Shown here one piece after another: positions 1 through 9,853 of a DNA stretch of 64,000 nucleotides. A program made the translations under genes and the position numbers. The stretch's first letter is position 1. Each line of letters starts with the position of its first letter. The notes beneath the pieces were generated by a model. It was not told the origin of the DNA and did no database searches. It was given only the letters and a program-made list of their open reading frames with translations. Source of the stretch: Synechococcus sp. KORDI-100 (GTDB lineage: Bacteria > Cyanobacteriota > Cyanobacteriia > PCC-6307 > Cyanobiaceae); assembly GCF_000737535.1 (NCBI RefSeq), contig NZ_CP006269.1:2725001-2789000 (forward strand), read 5' to 3'.

Positions 1-765
1 GAGTCATCTCTGACCGGAGTGATGCGTCTCTGCATCGGTGGCACGGCTGTGGGGACCGGCATCAATACCGACCAGGGTTTCGCCGAAGCCGTTGCGACAG
101 AGATCGCCGAGATGACGGGACAACCCTTCTGCTCAGCCACCAACAAATTCGCTCTGCAGGGAGCCCATGACGACCTGGCCTGGCTCAGCGCCGGCTTGGC
201 CAATCTGGCTGGTTCAGTTCTCAAGATCGCCAACGACATCCGCCTGCTGTCCTGCGGTCCCCGTGCTGGACTCAACGAACTACAACTGCCAGCCAATGAA
301 CCCGGATCATCGATCATGCCCGGGAAGGTGAACCCAACGCAGTGCGAGGCCATCGCTATGGTGGCGATGCAGGTGATCGCCAACGACCATGCGGTTCAGA
401 TGGGCAATGCCGGTGGACATCTGCAGATGAATGCCAGCAAACCCCTGATCATCTTCAACATCCTGAAATCGATCAAACTGCTCACGGACGGTGGCAACAA
501 TTTCCGACAGTTCCTCGTCGATGGCATGGACGCCAACGTCGAACAGATCAATCGCTATGTGGAACGGTCACTGATGTTGGTCACCGCCCTAAGTCCCGTG
601 ATCGGCTACGAAAACGCATCGGCCATCGCTCACCATGCCCATGCCCATGATCTGACCTTGAAGCAAGCGGCGCTTGAGCTCGAGCTGGTGAGTGAAGACG
701 ACTTCGATCGCATCGTTGATCCCCGCCGGATGATTCATCCGAGCCGTCCAGGCCAAGACGCCTAA
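1..765 (+). CDS. fumC: Class II fumarate hydratase, C-terminal part (5' end outside window)
   Basis: This is the C-terminal ~254 residues of class II fumarase, which interconverts fumarate and L-malate in the TCA cycle in the cytoplasm. The frame is open from base 1, so the gene starts upstream of the window; an internal GTG/ATG at 19-24 is not the true start. The superfamily signature [11 protein letters not shown] lies around bases 304-336 and identifies the fumarase/aspartase fold, with its catalytic-loop serine. [10 protein letters not shown] near base 40 is the usual fumarase stretch. The C-terminus looks complete. The stop overlaps the stop of the convergent oxygenase gene by 4 bp. Related lyases (aspartase) share the signature, but the overall sequence reads as fumarase. 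Confidence 0.93.
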   Translation, partial: ESSLTGVMRLCIGGTAVGTGINTDQGFAEAVATEIAEMTGQPFCSATNKFALQGAHDDLAWLSAGLANLAGSVLKIANDIRLLSCGPRAGLNELQLPANEPGSSIMPGKVNPTQCEAIAMVAMQVIANDHAVQMGNAGGHLQMNASKPLIIFNILKSIKLLTDGGNNFRQFLVDGMDANVEQINRYVERSLMLVTALSPVIGYENASAIAHHAHAHDLTLKQAALELELVSEDDFDRIVDPRRMIHPSRPGQDA

Positions 766-1592
766 CCGTTGCGACCAAGCTGGGAACGGAACCACTTGGT
801 GATCACCCATTTGTGACCCTGCTCCACCGGCATCGCCTCGTGCAGCGTGAAGGGATTCGGCGTTCCATCCGCCTGGAGGTTGTTCCAGGCCAACCCCATG
901 CCGGCGATCGGGGTGAAACAGCGGTCCAGACGCTTGAAGCAGGTTTCGCCACCGCGCTCGACGGCGTTGAGGTAGATCATCACCGTCCAGGTTCTCTGGC
1001 CTCCCTGTTGGGTGTGCTCGGTGAATTCCTTCGTGCCCGGGCTGAACCAGTCGGTGTGCTCCTTGAAGTATTCGCCGGGGTCGTACCGCTGACCCTGAAT
1101 CGGTTCAGAGAGCCGGGGATCCACCCCCACCAGATCGGCGAAGCGTTGATCCAGGCGGGCAGCCAGATCAGGGCTGTTCTGGCGAAGATGACAGGTGCGA
1201 CTCGTGCGGTAATCGCGACTGCCGCGGGTCACGGTGGAAGGCTGCAAGGAGTCGTTGATCGCCTCGATGACGTCCAGGCACTCCGCCGGAGACAGCAGAT
1301 CAGGAATGTCGTACAGCTGGGCTAATGGCGTGTCCAAACGCCAGGCGCGCGGTTGATGCTCAGGACGCGTCAGGGGCGCCTGAAACCACTGCAGCCACGA
1401 GGGTGCGTCAATCGTTGATGCATCACGAGGAAAGGACGAAGGCTGAGACGAGGCGAGCACCGCCTCGATCTCCTGACGATCGAACCCCTGCTGCATCGCA
1501 CGCTCGATCAGGCCATCACGGTTACAACCGCGATCACGGTTGTGGAGCAACCAATCCCTCCAGGTCTCCGGAATGGCTGCTGCGTCGGCCAT
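762..1592 (-). CDS. 2-oxoglutarate/Fe(II)-dependent oxygenase, prolyl 4-hydroxylase-like
   Basis: This is a 276-residue protein with a C-terminal prolyl-4-hydroxylase alpha-type domain. The iron ligands are visible as H179-x-D181 (in EHTDWF) and distal H251 (in TLHEAMPV); K261 in GHKWVITKW is the probable 2-oxoglutarate-binding lysine. The fold segments [25 protein letters not shown] and WNNLQADG are typical of P4H-like dioxygenases. Family members hydroxylate protein or free prolines, but the substrate here is unknown. The first ~85 residues do not resemble the catalytic domain and may be a helical accessory segment. The start is the ATG at 1592, which overlaps the gatB stop as TGATG, so translation is probably coupled to gatB. 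A TTG three bases upstream is an alternative start. Confidence 0.85.
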   Translation of the reverse strand: MADAAAIPETWRDWLLHNRDRGCNRDGLIERAMQQGFDRQEIEAVLASSQPSSFPRDASTIDAPSWLQWFQAPLTRPEHQPRAWRLDTPLAQLYDIPDLLSPAECLDVIEAINDSLQPSTVTRGSRDYRTSRTCHLRQNSPDLAARLDQRFADLVGVDPRLSEPIQGQRYDPGEYFKEHTDWFSPGTKEFTEHTQQGGQRTWTVMIYLNAVERGGETCFKRLDRCFTPIAGMGLAWNNLQADGTPNPFTLHEAMPVEQGHKWVITKWFRSQLGRNG

Positions 1593-3070
1593 CAAGCCTT
1601 GAGCTTTGAACTCAGGATTTTGTTGGCCAGCTTGGGATCCGCCTTGCCTCCGGTCTTCTTCATCAGCTGCCCGACAAAGAAACCCTGCAGCTTGGTCTTG
1701 CCACCACGGAACGCCTCCACTTCGGCGGGATGGGCTGCCAGCAGCTCATCCACGATCGCTTCGATCGCCGCAGGATCGCTGATCATGCCGAGGCCACGCT
1801 CGTCGACGATCGCCTTGGGTGAACCGCCCTTCTCCAGCAGCTCGGGGAGAATCTCCTTGGCGATTTTGCCGCTGATCTTGCCGGCTTCGATCAACTGAAC
1901 CATCTCCGCCAGCTGCTCCGGTCGGAACGGCAGTTCGGCATAGCTGAGCCGGTTGCTGTTTACGTGGGCGGCGATATCGCCCGTGATCCAGTTCGCCGCC
2001 AGCTTGGCGTCGGCACCGGCGCTCACCACGGCCTCGAAGTAATCCGCCATCGGCCGCTCATCGGTGAGCACCCTGGCGTCGTACTGGGAGAGGCCCAGTA
2101 CATCGGCGTAGCGATGCCGCTTGGCCGCCGGCAGCTCCGGCAATTCAGCGCGCCACGACTCCCGCTGATCCGCACTCACCTCGATCGGGCCGAGGTCGGG
2201 ATCCGGGAAGTAGCGGTAATCACTGGCCCCCTCCTTGCTGCGCATGCTCTTGGTGAGCTGCTTGCCCTCATCCCAGAGGCGGGTCTCCTGAACGATCGGC
2301 TCGCCGGTCTCGTAGGCCTTGATCTGACGCTTGATCTCGTACTCACAGGCCTTTTGAATGGCCGAGAACGAGTTCATGTTCTTGATCTCGACCTTGGTGC
2401 CGAAGGGCGCATCCGGCCCCCGACGCACCGAGATGTTCACATCACAGCGCAGGGAACCCTCTTGCATGTTTCCGTCGCTGACCCCGAGATAACGCATGAT
2501 CCGGCGGATCTCGGAGGCGTATTCGGCAGCCTCCCGGCCCGTGCGCAGATCCGGCTTGCTCACGATCTCAGCGAGGGCCACACCGGCCCGGTTGTAATCC
2601 ACCAGGGAATGGGTTGAACCGGCCAGGCGGTCGCTGCCGGCATGCACGAGCTTGCCGGCGTCCTCCTCCATGTGCAGCCGCTCGATTCCAATCGTCTTGA
2701 GGTAGGTGTCCTTTCCCTTCTCAGCCACTTCGACCTCAATCCAGCCCTCCTCGGCGATGGGCTCGTCGTACTGGGAGATCTGATAATTCTTCGGCAGGTC
2801 TGGATAGAAGTACTGCTTGCGATCGAACTTGCTGTGCTCAGCGATGTTGAGGTTGAGCGCCATCGCCGCCTTGACGGCGTATTCCAGCACCCGTTGATTC
2901 AGCACGGGCAATGTCCCCGGCAACCCACAGACAACAGGATCGATATGGGTGTTGGGGTCATCGCCGAATGCCGTTGAGGCCGCTGTGAAGATCTTGCTGT
3001 CCGTTCCGAGCTGCACATGGGTCTCGAGACCGATCACGGCCTCCCAGGCCGGTTGGGTTGCTGCCGCCAT
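1592..3070 (-). CDS. gatB: Aspartyl/glutamyl-tRNA(Asn/Gln) amidotransferase subunit B
   Basis: This 492-residue GatB is full length. The N-terminus WEAVIGLETHVQLGT is the family hallmark, followed by the DPVVCGLPGTLPVLN and KQYFYPDLPKNYQISQYD stretches and the C-terminal YqeY-like tail domain (VGQLMKKTGGKADPKLAN). With GatA and GatC it transamidates misacylated Glu-tRNA(Gln) and/or Asp-tRNA(Asn); GatB binds the tRNA and carries the kinase active site. Cyanobacteria generally use this indirect route. The gene is transcribed ahead of the oxygenase gene, with a TGATG overlap. The 97-bp gap to divergent thiO must hold both promoters. gatA and gatC are not in the window. Confidence 0.97.
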   Translation of the reverse strand: MAAATQPAWEAVIGLETHVQLGTDSKIFTAASTAFGDDPNTHIDPVVCGLPGTLPVLNQRVLEYAVKAAMALNLNIAEHSKFDRKQYFYPDLPKNYQISQYDEPIAEEGWIEVEVAEKGKDTYLKTIGIERLHMEEDAGKLVHAGSDRLAGSTHSLVDYNRAGVALAEIVSKPDLRTGREAAEYASEIRRIMRYLGVSDGNMQEGSLRCDVNISVRRGPDAPFGTKVEIKNMNSFSAIQKACEYEIKRQIKAYETGEPIVQETRLWDEGKQLTKSMRSKEGASDYRYFPDPDLGPIEVSADQRESWRAELPELPAAKRHRYADVLGLSQYDARVLTDERPMADYFEAVVSAGADAKLAANWITGDIAAHVNSNRLSYAELPFRPEQLAEMVQLIEAGKISGKIAKEILPELLEKGGSPKAIVDERGLGMISDPAAIEAIVDELLAAHPAEVEAFRGGKTKLQGFFVGQLMKKTGGKADPKLANKILSSKLKA

Positions 3071-3167
3071 GACTCAAGCCTGAAGCTGATGCCGGGATCC
3101 TATGGAATCAAGCCATTCGTGATCAGCATGATCACAGACACGGCCGGAACCTGATCAGACGGGCGAC

Positions 3168-4313
3168 ATGACGAAGCGCAGCGACGAAGCGGTTCTTGTC
3201 CTCGGTGGAGGGTTGATGGGACTGTCCATCGCGCATCAACTGGCGCGACAGGGTCGCCAGGTTCTGGTGATCAGTCGGCGCCGCAGTGAAGCCGCCGGTT
3301 TCGTGGCTGCCGGAATGCTGGCACCCCATGCCGAAGGCCTGACAGGGCCGTTGCTTGAACTCGGGGAAGCCAGCCTTGAACGCATCCCGCGTTGGGTCGC
3401 ACAGATCGAACTGGATGGCGGTCTGGCCTGCGGCCTGAGGGCCAGCGGCATCGTCGTTCCCTTTCGCTCCGCAGAGGAACGTGACCGATACCCCACCGCA
3501 GGCTCCGGAGCATTGCTCGACCGTCTGCAACTGGAACGGGAACTGCCGGGCATCGGTCCGGATTGGCAGGCCGGGCTGCTGTTTGAACAGGACGGTCAGA
3601 TCGACAACCGCCGGCAGCTGATGCGAGGGCTGGAACGTGCCTGCACCTCCCTTGGCGTGAGGTTCATGGAGGGGACGGAAGTGCTGGACCTGCGCCTGGA
3701 TGGTTCCGGGGCACTGGCAGGCATCCGCCTGCGCAGTGCGATCGGAGATGAGCAGGAGTGGCCGGGGTCACAAGCGGTGCTCTGCTGCGGTGCCTGGAGT
3801 CGACGGCTGCTGCCGGAGTTACCGGTCTTTCCCGTCAAGGGGCAGATGTTGTCGCTGCAGGCTCCCCGCGCTGCACTCAAACGCGTGATCTTCGGGCCCG
3901 GAACCTATCTGGTTCCCCGAGAGGATGGTCTTGTGGTGGTGGGTGCCACCAGTGAACGGGAGGCAGGATTTCAGGAGGGGCTCACGCCCGACGGACAGAA
4001 GCAGCTCGAGGCCGGATTGCAGTCGCTTCTGCCGGTGGCAGCCAACTGGCCATCGATGGAACGCTGGTGGGGCTTCCGCCCCTGCACCCCCGATGAGGGC
4101 CCGCTGCTCGGACCAGGACCTGTGGCTGGGTTGTGGTTGGCAACAGGACACCACAGAAATGGCGTGTTGCTGGCAGCGATCACAGCCCAGCTGATGTCGC
4201 GGGCGCTCGTGGACGAGGATCAGAACAACAACCTTCTGGAGGCATTCCGCTGGGATCGCTTCACCAGGGAGCACCCATCAGCTCAATGCCTGCCCAGAAA
4301 AAAGGATTCTTAA
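3168..4313 (+). CDS. thiO: FAD-dependent glycine oxidase ThiO-like
   Basis: This is a 381-residue DAO-family flavoenzyme. The N-terminal dinucleotide-binding motif VLGGGLMGLSIAHQLARQG (residues ~10-28) binds FAD. AAGMLAPHAEG and the C-terminal TGHHRNGVLLAAITA are characteristic of glycine oxidase ThiO, which makes the iminoacetate (dehydroglycine) used for the thiazole half of thiamin. In cyanobacteria ThiO can be fused to ThiG; this copy is unfused. It starts with ATG at 3168, divergent from gatB. Its last 53 bp overlap, tail to tail, the end of the CHAT gene on the other strand. A related amino acid oxidase is possible, but the C-terminal motif favours ThiO. Confidence 0.85.
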   Translation: MTKRSDEAVLVLGGGLMGLSIAHQLARQGRQVLVISRRRSEAAGFVAAGMLAPHAEGLTGPLLELGEASLERIPRWVAQIELDGGLACGLRASGIVVPFRSAEERDRYPTAGSGALLDRLQLERELPGIGPDWQAGLLFEQDGQIDNRRQLMRGLERACTSLGVRFMEGTEVLDLRLDGSGALAGIRLRSAIGDEQEWPGSQAVLCCGAWSRRLLPELPVFPVKGQMLSLQAPRAALKRVIFGPGTYLVPREDGLVVVGATSEREAGFQEGLTPDGQKQLEAGLQSLLPVAANWPSMERWWGFRPCTPDEGPLLGPGPVAGLWLATGHHRNGVLLAAITAQLMSRALVDEDQNNNLLEAFRWDRFTREHPSAQCLPRKKDS

Positions 4314-5538
4314 CCCCATCGACCACGCGTCGTCGTTGGGATGGCGTGAGGTCGGTCAGAAGAGGTGTGCCGTCAGCTCCGACCACCTGATCATCCACCA
4401 GACGAATCAGGCCTCGGATGAAAGCCTGCCGGGTCAGTTGCATCGCTTCCGCTTTGGGAACTCCCTGACCGAGGTAGCGGTACATCTGAACGAAATAGGC
4501 GGATGTCACCACATCGTCGACATACCAGAGCGTACCGACGGCACTGCGTGCCCCGGCCTGAAGAGCCAAGCCACTGAAGCCCAGTTCGGCATCGGCGTCC
4601 CCGAGAGCCGTGCGGCAGGCACTGAACACCACAAGGTCGAGGGGAACGCCTCGACGGCTCTTTCGAAGAGCGGTGAGCTGCTCCATCGAGATCGGCCCCG
4701 TGCCGGAATGCAATTGAGAGGCTTTCGGACCACCGGGCTTGAACTCCGCATGGGTGGCCACATGCAACTGGTTGTAATCCGCTGACCCTGCTTTCTCGAG
4801 AAGAGCGGATGGCGTGAAGTCTTTGTTGAGGAATTGGTCCTTTCCATCGCCACTGCCGATCCGCTCCAGCTCCTGGGGAACCAGAGGGAGAGCAGCCAGC
4901 CCATCAAATTGAGAGGCACCAAAGGCCAACAGTCTCCTGGCCGGCTCATCGGCTGTTGCAAAGGCGGTCAGTGCCAACGACGGCGTGATGGAGAAGGCAA
5001 AGCGATCACCGAAGAATTGCTCTCCATCGCTGAGAGCTGCAAAAGGCACAGCCTGCAATCCACGATCAGCCGAAATCAGCAATGTGGTGACGTTCTCTTT
5101 CAGGAGAACAGGCATTAATTCCGAAATCAAAACAGCGTGGAGTTGTCTTGATGGTGATGCGGGATCGGTCTCATTCAGTGGCTCAAGACGCGACAGCTGG
5201 GTGTAGAGCTTGCGGAGTTGATCCCTGAAGGCCTTGAGCGACAGATCGATGCGGATGCCCTCCACCTCACCCGACGCCAGGATCAGGGTGAGATCCAGAA
5301 AAGCGTCCGAGTCCGTGGACGTTTCCCGTGGGGCAGCTTCCGTGACGCGAACATGAAGCACTGCCGGGTTGTAGGCATCGCGTTGAAAGCGAGGCAGCTG
5401 CGACGAGACGATCTCGTGCTGCATGAGCTGAGCCATGCCCTTAAACGGCAGAGCGAGAGACGTCAGCGACAACCAGGATGTGCAGCCCAGGCAACAAACC
5501 AGCGCGCTGGTCCGGAGAGAACGATTGCTGCGACTCAT
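4261..5538 (-). CDS. Exported CHAT-domain (caspase-like) protein coupled to the TPS exoprotein
   Basis: This is a 425-residue protein with an N-terminal signal-like segment (basic SRSNRSLRT, then a hydrophobic, cysteine-containing stretch to about residue 35) and a C-terminal CHAT domain. The expected protease dyad is present: H263 in HVATHAEF and C308 in VVFSACRTALGD. The family segments GFSGLALQAGARSAVGTLW and FFWAGIELMG also match. No TPR repeats are visible, unlike many CHAT proteins. CHAT domains are caspase/separase-like peptidases. I infer action in the periplasm or at the cell surface, perhaps processing the coupled exoprotein. The start ATG overlaps the exoprotein stop as ATGA. The last 53 bp overlap thiO on the opposite strand. 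Confidence 0.85.
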   Translation of the reverse strand: MSRSNRSLRTSALVCCLGCTSWLSLTSLALPFKGMAQLMQHEIVSSQLPRFQRDAYNPAVLHVRVTEAAPRETSTDSDAFLDLTLILASGEVEGIRIDLSLKAFRDQLRKLYTQLSRLEPLNETDPASPSRQLHAVLISELMPVLLKENVTTLLISADRGLQAVPFAALSDGEQFFGDRFAFSITPSLALTAFATADEPARRLLAFGASQFDGLAALPLVPQELERIGSGDGKDQFLNKDFTPSALLEKAGSADYNQLHVATHAEFKPGGPKASQLHSGTGPISMEQLTALRKSRRGVPLDLVVFSACRTALGDADAELGFSGLALQAGARSAVGTLWYVDDVVTSAYFVQMYRYLGQGVPKAEAMQLTRQAFIRGLIRLVDDQVVGADGTPLLTDLTPSQRRRVVDGVKNPFFWAGIELMGAPW

Positions 5539-8500
5539 GGCAACCCACCGGAACGAATCTTTTGCATGGTTTGCTGCAGATAGTTAGCGATCTCGTTGGT
5601 GTTGGGCGTTTTCACACCAGAGAGGTCAGGAAGATTGAGGGTTTCCGTGAGCTGTTGCGTGGCAACTTCATCAGCGATCACAACGCGTTGACCTGCTTGC
5701 TTCGCCTCAACAGGCGTCACTTTGACGATTGGAGACGACGCTCTTGATGAGGATTCAACTGAATTCGGTGACGCCTCAGACCTGTTTTCAACGTCGGATG
5801 AAGCCTCCGATTCAGCCGTGGAATCGGCATCCGAGGACGACATGTTGGAGTCGTCGGTCGAGATGGATTGGGGTTGGGTCGTCGTTGCCGATGATGTCGA
5901 CCCGGTCAAGATTCCAGGATCCGTAACGGTTGGATCGGCAGCTCCAACAACCTGGAAACCAGACTCCAAACTCAACTCAACGTCCACGCCATCACCTGAA
6001 AGAGAGGAGGGAGTTGAAGCTGTTGCAGCCTCCTCCACAGCAAGACCGGACACATCTGATGAGGACGACGCTGCAGAGGAAGGCACTGCAGTCGGCGATG
6101 CCTTGGTAGCGACTGATGGACCGGCATTGAGCGTGGCTGAGCTTTCAACGACAGCAACAGCCTCGACAACCTGCTCTCCTTCATCGTCCTCCAGGAGTTC
6201 TGTCATCGGAGAGGGCTGCTGATCGGAGGATGCGCCAGGTGTCTCGTCAGGGGCGGTGCTATCTGAGGTGAGCTCGCGGACACCAGGCGTTTCGGTGGGT
6301 TGGGGCGTCTCTGTGGGTTGGGGCGTCTGCGTGGGCTCAGGAGTTTCCGTTGGTTGAGGCGTCTGTGTGGGCTCAGGAGTTTCCGTTGGTTGAGGCGTCT
6401 GTGTGGGCTCAGGTGTCTCCGTGGGCTCAGGCGTTTCCGTGACCTCGCGGGTCCCTGACGTTGCCGAGGGCTCTGGTTCTTCCTCGGGCTGTGGCGCTTC
6501 CGTCGGCTCTGGGGTCGGAGTCGGCAAGGTCACCGACGGCTCAGGTGTGGTTGTGGACGAGGAACCGGCATTACCGCCCGAGGACCCGGAACAACGGTTG
6601 GATGAAGCGCCGGACAGGCATGTGGCTGTGGCAGGGATGCTGCTCTCCACAGTCAGGGTGCCCGCCCGCACGGTCGTGGATCCCGAGTAGGTGTTCGGAC
6701 CCGACATGGTGAGGGTTCCGGTACCAGCCTTGGTGACCGGACCCGTACCACTGATCACTCCGGAAATGGTCGCACGTTCACCACTGTCCACTTCGAGAGT
6801 GGCGCCGGAGGAACCGATCACAAACCCTGGAGAAACATCACTGATGGTTCCGGAGAAACGCAATGCCCCTCCATTGATATGAATGGTGCTGCTGCTGCCG
6901 ATGGCGTTGACATCTGACAATTGCAATGTCCCCTCGTTGACTGTGGTGTCACCGGAGTAGGTGTTCGCTGATGTCAGGTTGAGAGTTCCCGATCCAGACT
7001 TGATCAGCTCACCCGTCCCGAGATTCAGTGCTGCGACCGAAGAATCACCTGCGACGGTCAATGTGACGTTGTCATTACTCGTCGTCACCGTTTGGGTGAA
7101 GGCAAGATTGGAGCTGCCGGAGTTGAAGGCAATCGGACTCTCCACTGAAAAAGCAGCGCTGGATTCGATTCCGTTTGTATTCGTGGAATCTCCAATGGTG
7201 ATCAGAGAAAACGTGCTGGGCAGTTGACCCACGTCTTCAACCCGGAAGTCCGACGACGTATCGATACCGATCGACTGACCAGACGTGTAGGGATACACCT
7301 GCATCGTGCCAGTGCCGTGAATTGAGCCTGAGAAGTAGACAGCCGTATCGGCCGCAAAGGTGGTTGCCACGGAGCTTGATCCCTCGATCGGGGTGACGCC
7401 CTGTACGGAACTCGCGTCCTTTCGTTGCCCGAGGTAGAGCGACGACCCGGAAGCAATCTCAATTTCTGAACTTGTGGAATCTCGTTTGCTCCAGAGCTGA
7501 ATCGGTCCAGATGCGGACAAAAATTGATAGCCGGAAGAACCGTTTAGTCCATGAAGCACAAGACCACGCGTTCCGGACGATGACTGCGATGACGAACCCT
7601 CGATACTGATACCTCCACCGGATGTAGCGGAGCTCTGAATCAAAACGTTGCCCGTAAAGTACGTTTCACTGCTGTCACCTAATCTGATCCCTGAATCATT
7701 CAAAGATGTGCCGACAATATTGATTGCGGGACTGGATGTGCTGGCGCTACTGATCGACATTTTAGGGTTATAGGAGACACCTCCAAATCTCAGGCCATAT
7801 CCTCCTGAACTGGACACCTGATCACCTTCAAGATGAATCGTGCCCGCACCGGAATCGATCAGGATTTCGCGTTGCGACCCAAAACCACCCGCCCCGCTGT
7901 TGGCCACGCCTGAGCGGCCGCGCATGACAACATCACCTCCGCCGGATCGGATGGTAATCAGATTGCCGGTCTGATTCCGTACGCTTCCGATGCTGACACC
8001 GGGCTGTTGAGGGTTACCTGAAAAAATAGATCCTGGCGGAACAAACTCAGTTCCGATGTAGGCATAACCATCGGGGAAGCCATCTGAATCAGTATCCAAA
8101 CCACCAGCGAGAACGATATTCCCACCAGATGAAATCAATGATGAACCTTCATTCAAGCGTATGTAATGCCTCCCAGACCCAGACTGCTTGTTATCTGTGT
8201 TTGACCAAAACACGATATCGCCACCATTGGTTTCAATTGATTTGCCATCTTCAAGAACAATCGATGCCGCAGCCTTGGCGACAACGTTAAGAGCTCCGTT
8301 GGTCGAGGAAATACCTTGATTGAGAACCACATCGTTATCTGCTTCAAACGTTAACGTTGCAGCCCCACCTGACGATTTACTGATGGGCATCTCCAATGTG
8401 ATATTTCCAGCATCAGAATTATTACCTGACGATCCCAAGGAAGTTTCATTATTTGCTGTGCTGATGGTGACATTTGTGCCACTATCAAGCGTCGTCTCAA

Positions 8501-9647
8501 TGATGCCGACTTCCGGCGAATTGATGGTGTAATTGTATGGATCCTGAAGCCAGAGCCCTGGTTCACCGTCAGAAGCAGACGCTTCAATCCTGAGATCAGG
8601 CGAAAGAGATAATGTTGCTCCTGAAGTTTCAATGCGCCCGCCATCACCACCTTGCTGGCCGCCCGAAGCCAACAACGAACCAGCGACTTCTGTGACTGAT
8701 TCAGACGCTTGAATATTGCTCCAAACCACAATTTCACCACCATCACCATCAAGGGCTGCCGAGGCATCCAGCAGCGCCCCGGGCATCAGACGCGTTGTGA
8801 CGGATTGACGCACTGAAGGGTCACTGTTCTGCCAGCTTCCCCCCACCTGAATCAAGCCTCCACCCGTCTCTCCGGTTGCAAGGAGTTGAGACTCTCCATC
8901 AACAGCAATGGCCTCACCCATCAAGGTGAGGCTCCCCCCGGTTGCATCAAGAGAACTCACGGATAAACGGCTGTCCACCAGCTCCACCGATCCCCCTGGT
9001 GCATCCAAAAGCAGGTCCTGGTCAATGCTGATCTCGACCCCATCGAGATAGATCCCAGGAGCTGGAGCCTGCAAACCATCGTCCATCGGTTGCCGGCCTT
9101 CCAATCCCGCCGCTCCACGCAGAGGGTCCCCCAGGAGACCTGACAAATCGGATGCAGAACTGTTGATGACGTCAAAAACACCGCCGGGGAAACGCAAGGA
9201 GCGTGCCGTGCTCAGGGTCAGACGAGGGACATGAACGAAACCGGCACCACGCCCGAGATGAATGCCTCCAGGAGATAACCAGAACACATTGGACTTTCGA
9301 GATAACGACACCACCTTGTTCAGGAACGTCCCGCTGGGTGACGTCACACCGATGATCAGGTTGCTTTGCCGACCTGGATCAAACTCAATCCGCTTGATTT
9401 TTCCACGCGTATCGAAATCGCTGAACCGGTGAAATTTATTGCGACCAACATCGGTTCCGCCACTGATTGTGCAGACACCAGATCGACAACGTCCACCCTG
9501 ACGACCATTCACTTTGGTGGAAAGACCTTTACGCCCCTTCGACGCGCGAACCTCAGCAGAAATCGGCCTTGGCTCTGAGATGGCCAACCCAAACAACACT
9601 CCAATCCCAATCAGCGCAAGCGAGATAGGGCGGGATGCGTTGCTCAC
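5535..9647 (-). CDS. TpsA-like two-partner-secretion exoprotein (filamentous haemagglutinin type)
   Basis: This is a 1370-residue exoprotein. It has a Sec signal peptide (hydrophobic residues ~8-24, cleavage probable near ISAEV) and a TPS/haemagglutination activity domain over residues ~55-170. Landmarks are GRNKFHRFSDF and NVFWLSPGGIHLGRGAGF, the counterpart of the classical NPNGI region. A Ser/Gly-rich beta-helix body follows. Autotransporter-type beta-strand repeats with NTYSG motifs lie near residues 890-1000, then a Pro/Thr linker of TPEPT/TPQPT units, and an acidic Ser/Thr-rich tail ending in a helical segment. The start is GTG at 9647. The probable exporter is the divergent TpsB gene. 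The stop overlaps the CHAT start by ATGA, so the two proteins should be made together. Function is likely adhesion or release at the cell surface; the target is unknown. Confidence 0.85.
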   Translation of the reverse strand: MSNASRPISLALIGIGVLFGLAISEPRPISAEVRASKGRKGLSTKVNGRQGGRCRSGVCTISGGTDVGRNKFHRFSDFDTRGKIKRIEFDPGRQSNLIIGVTSPSGTFLNKVVSLSRKSNVFWLSPGGIHLGRGAGFVHVPRLTLSTARSLRFPGGVFDVINSSASDLSGLLGDPLRGAAGLEGRQPMDDGLQAPAPGIYLDGVEISIDQDLLLDAPGGSVELVDSRLSVSSLDATGGSLTLMGEAIAVDGESQLLATGETGGGLIQVGGSWQNSDPSVRQSVTTRLMPGALLDASAALDGDGGEIVVWSNIQASESVTEVAGSLLASGGQQGGDGGRIETSGATLSLSPDLRIEASASDGEPGLWLQDPYNYTINSPEVGIIETTLDSGTNVTISTANNETSLGSSGNNSDAGNITLEMPISKSSGGAATLTFEADNDVVLNQGISSTNGALNVVAKAAASIVLEDGKSIETNGGDIVFWSNTDNKQSGSGRHYIRLNEGSSLISSGGNIVLAGGLDTDSDGFPDGYAYIGTEFVPPGSIFSGNPQQPGVSIGSVRNQTGNLITIRSGGGDVVMRGRSGVANSGAGGFGSQREILIDSGAGTIHLEGDQVSSSGGYGLRFGGVSYNPKMSISSASTSSPAINIVGTSLNDSGIRLGDSSETYFTGNVLIQSSATSGGGISIEGSSSQSSSGTRGLVLHGLNGSSGYQFLSASGPIQLWSKRDSTSSEIEIASGSSLYLGQRKDASSVQGVTPIEGSSSVATTFAADTAVYFSGSIHGTGTMQVYPYTSGQSIGIDTSSDFRVEDVGQLPSTFSLITIGDSTNTNGIESSAAFSVESPIAFNSGSSNLAFTQTVTTSNDNVTLTVAGDSSVAALNLGTGELIKSGSGTLNLTSANTYSGDTTVNEGTLQLSDVNAIGSSSTIHINGGALRFSGTISDVSPGFVIGSSGATLEVDSGERATISGVISGTGPVTKAGTGTLTMSGPNTYSGSTTVRAGTLTVESSIPATATCLSGASSNRCSGSSGGNAGSSSTTTPEPSVTLPTPTPEPTEAPQPEEEPEPSATSGTREVTETPEPTETPEPTQTPQPTETPEPTQTPQPTETPEPTQTPQPTETPQPTETPGVRELTSDSTAPDETPGASSDQQPSPMTELLEDDEGEQVVEAVAVVESSATLNAGPSVATKASPTAVPSSAASSSSDVSGLAVEEAATASTPSSLSGDGVDVELSLESGFQVVGAADPTVTDPGILTGSTSSATTTQPQSISTDDSNMSSSDADSTAESEASSDVENRSEASPNSVESSSRASSPIVKVTPVEAKQAGQRVVIADEVATQQLTETLNLPDLSGVKTPNTNEIANYLQQTMQKIRSGGLP
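6290..6431 (-). repeat. 36-bp tandem repeat coding a TPEPT/TPQPT linker
   Basis: Within the exoprotein gene, a 36-bp unit (12 codons, reading TETPEPTQTPQP) is repeated head to tail with almost no substitutions, flanked by shorter degenerate copies. The unit length is a multiple of three, so copy-number change would lengthen or shorten the Pro/Thr stalk without breaking the frame. Confidence 0.85.
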
Positions 9648-9853
9648 AAAATCAATCGCACAACACTTTCAAGTCAATCGTAGGCGGCACAAATCAACGC
9701 CTAAATAGACTCATGAGACTCATTCGACGATGTTCTTTTCAGCATCGCAACGTTTTGGCTGTTATCAACAAACCCTTGTTGGAGCAGGCCTCGCTTTTAA
9801 TCACTCACAACGTCCGTGACGCCTTCATTCCGTGCTTTTTCTGGCCCAGCTGA

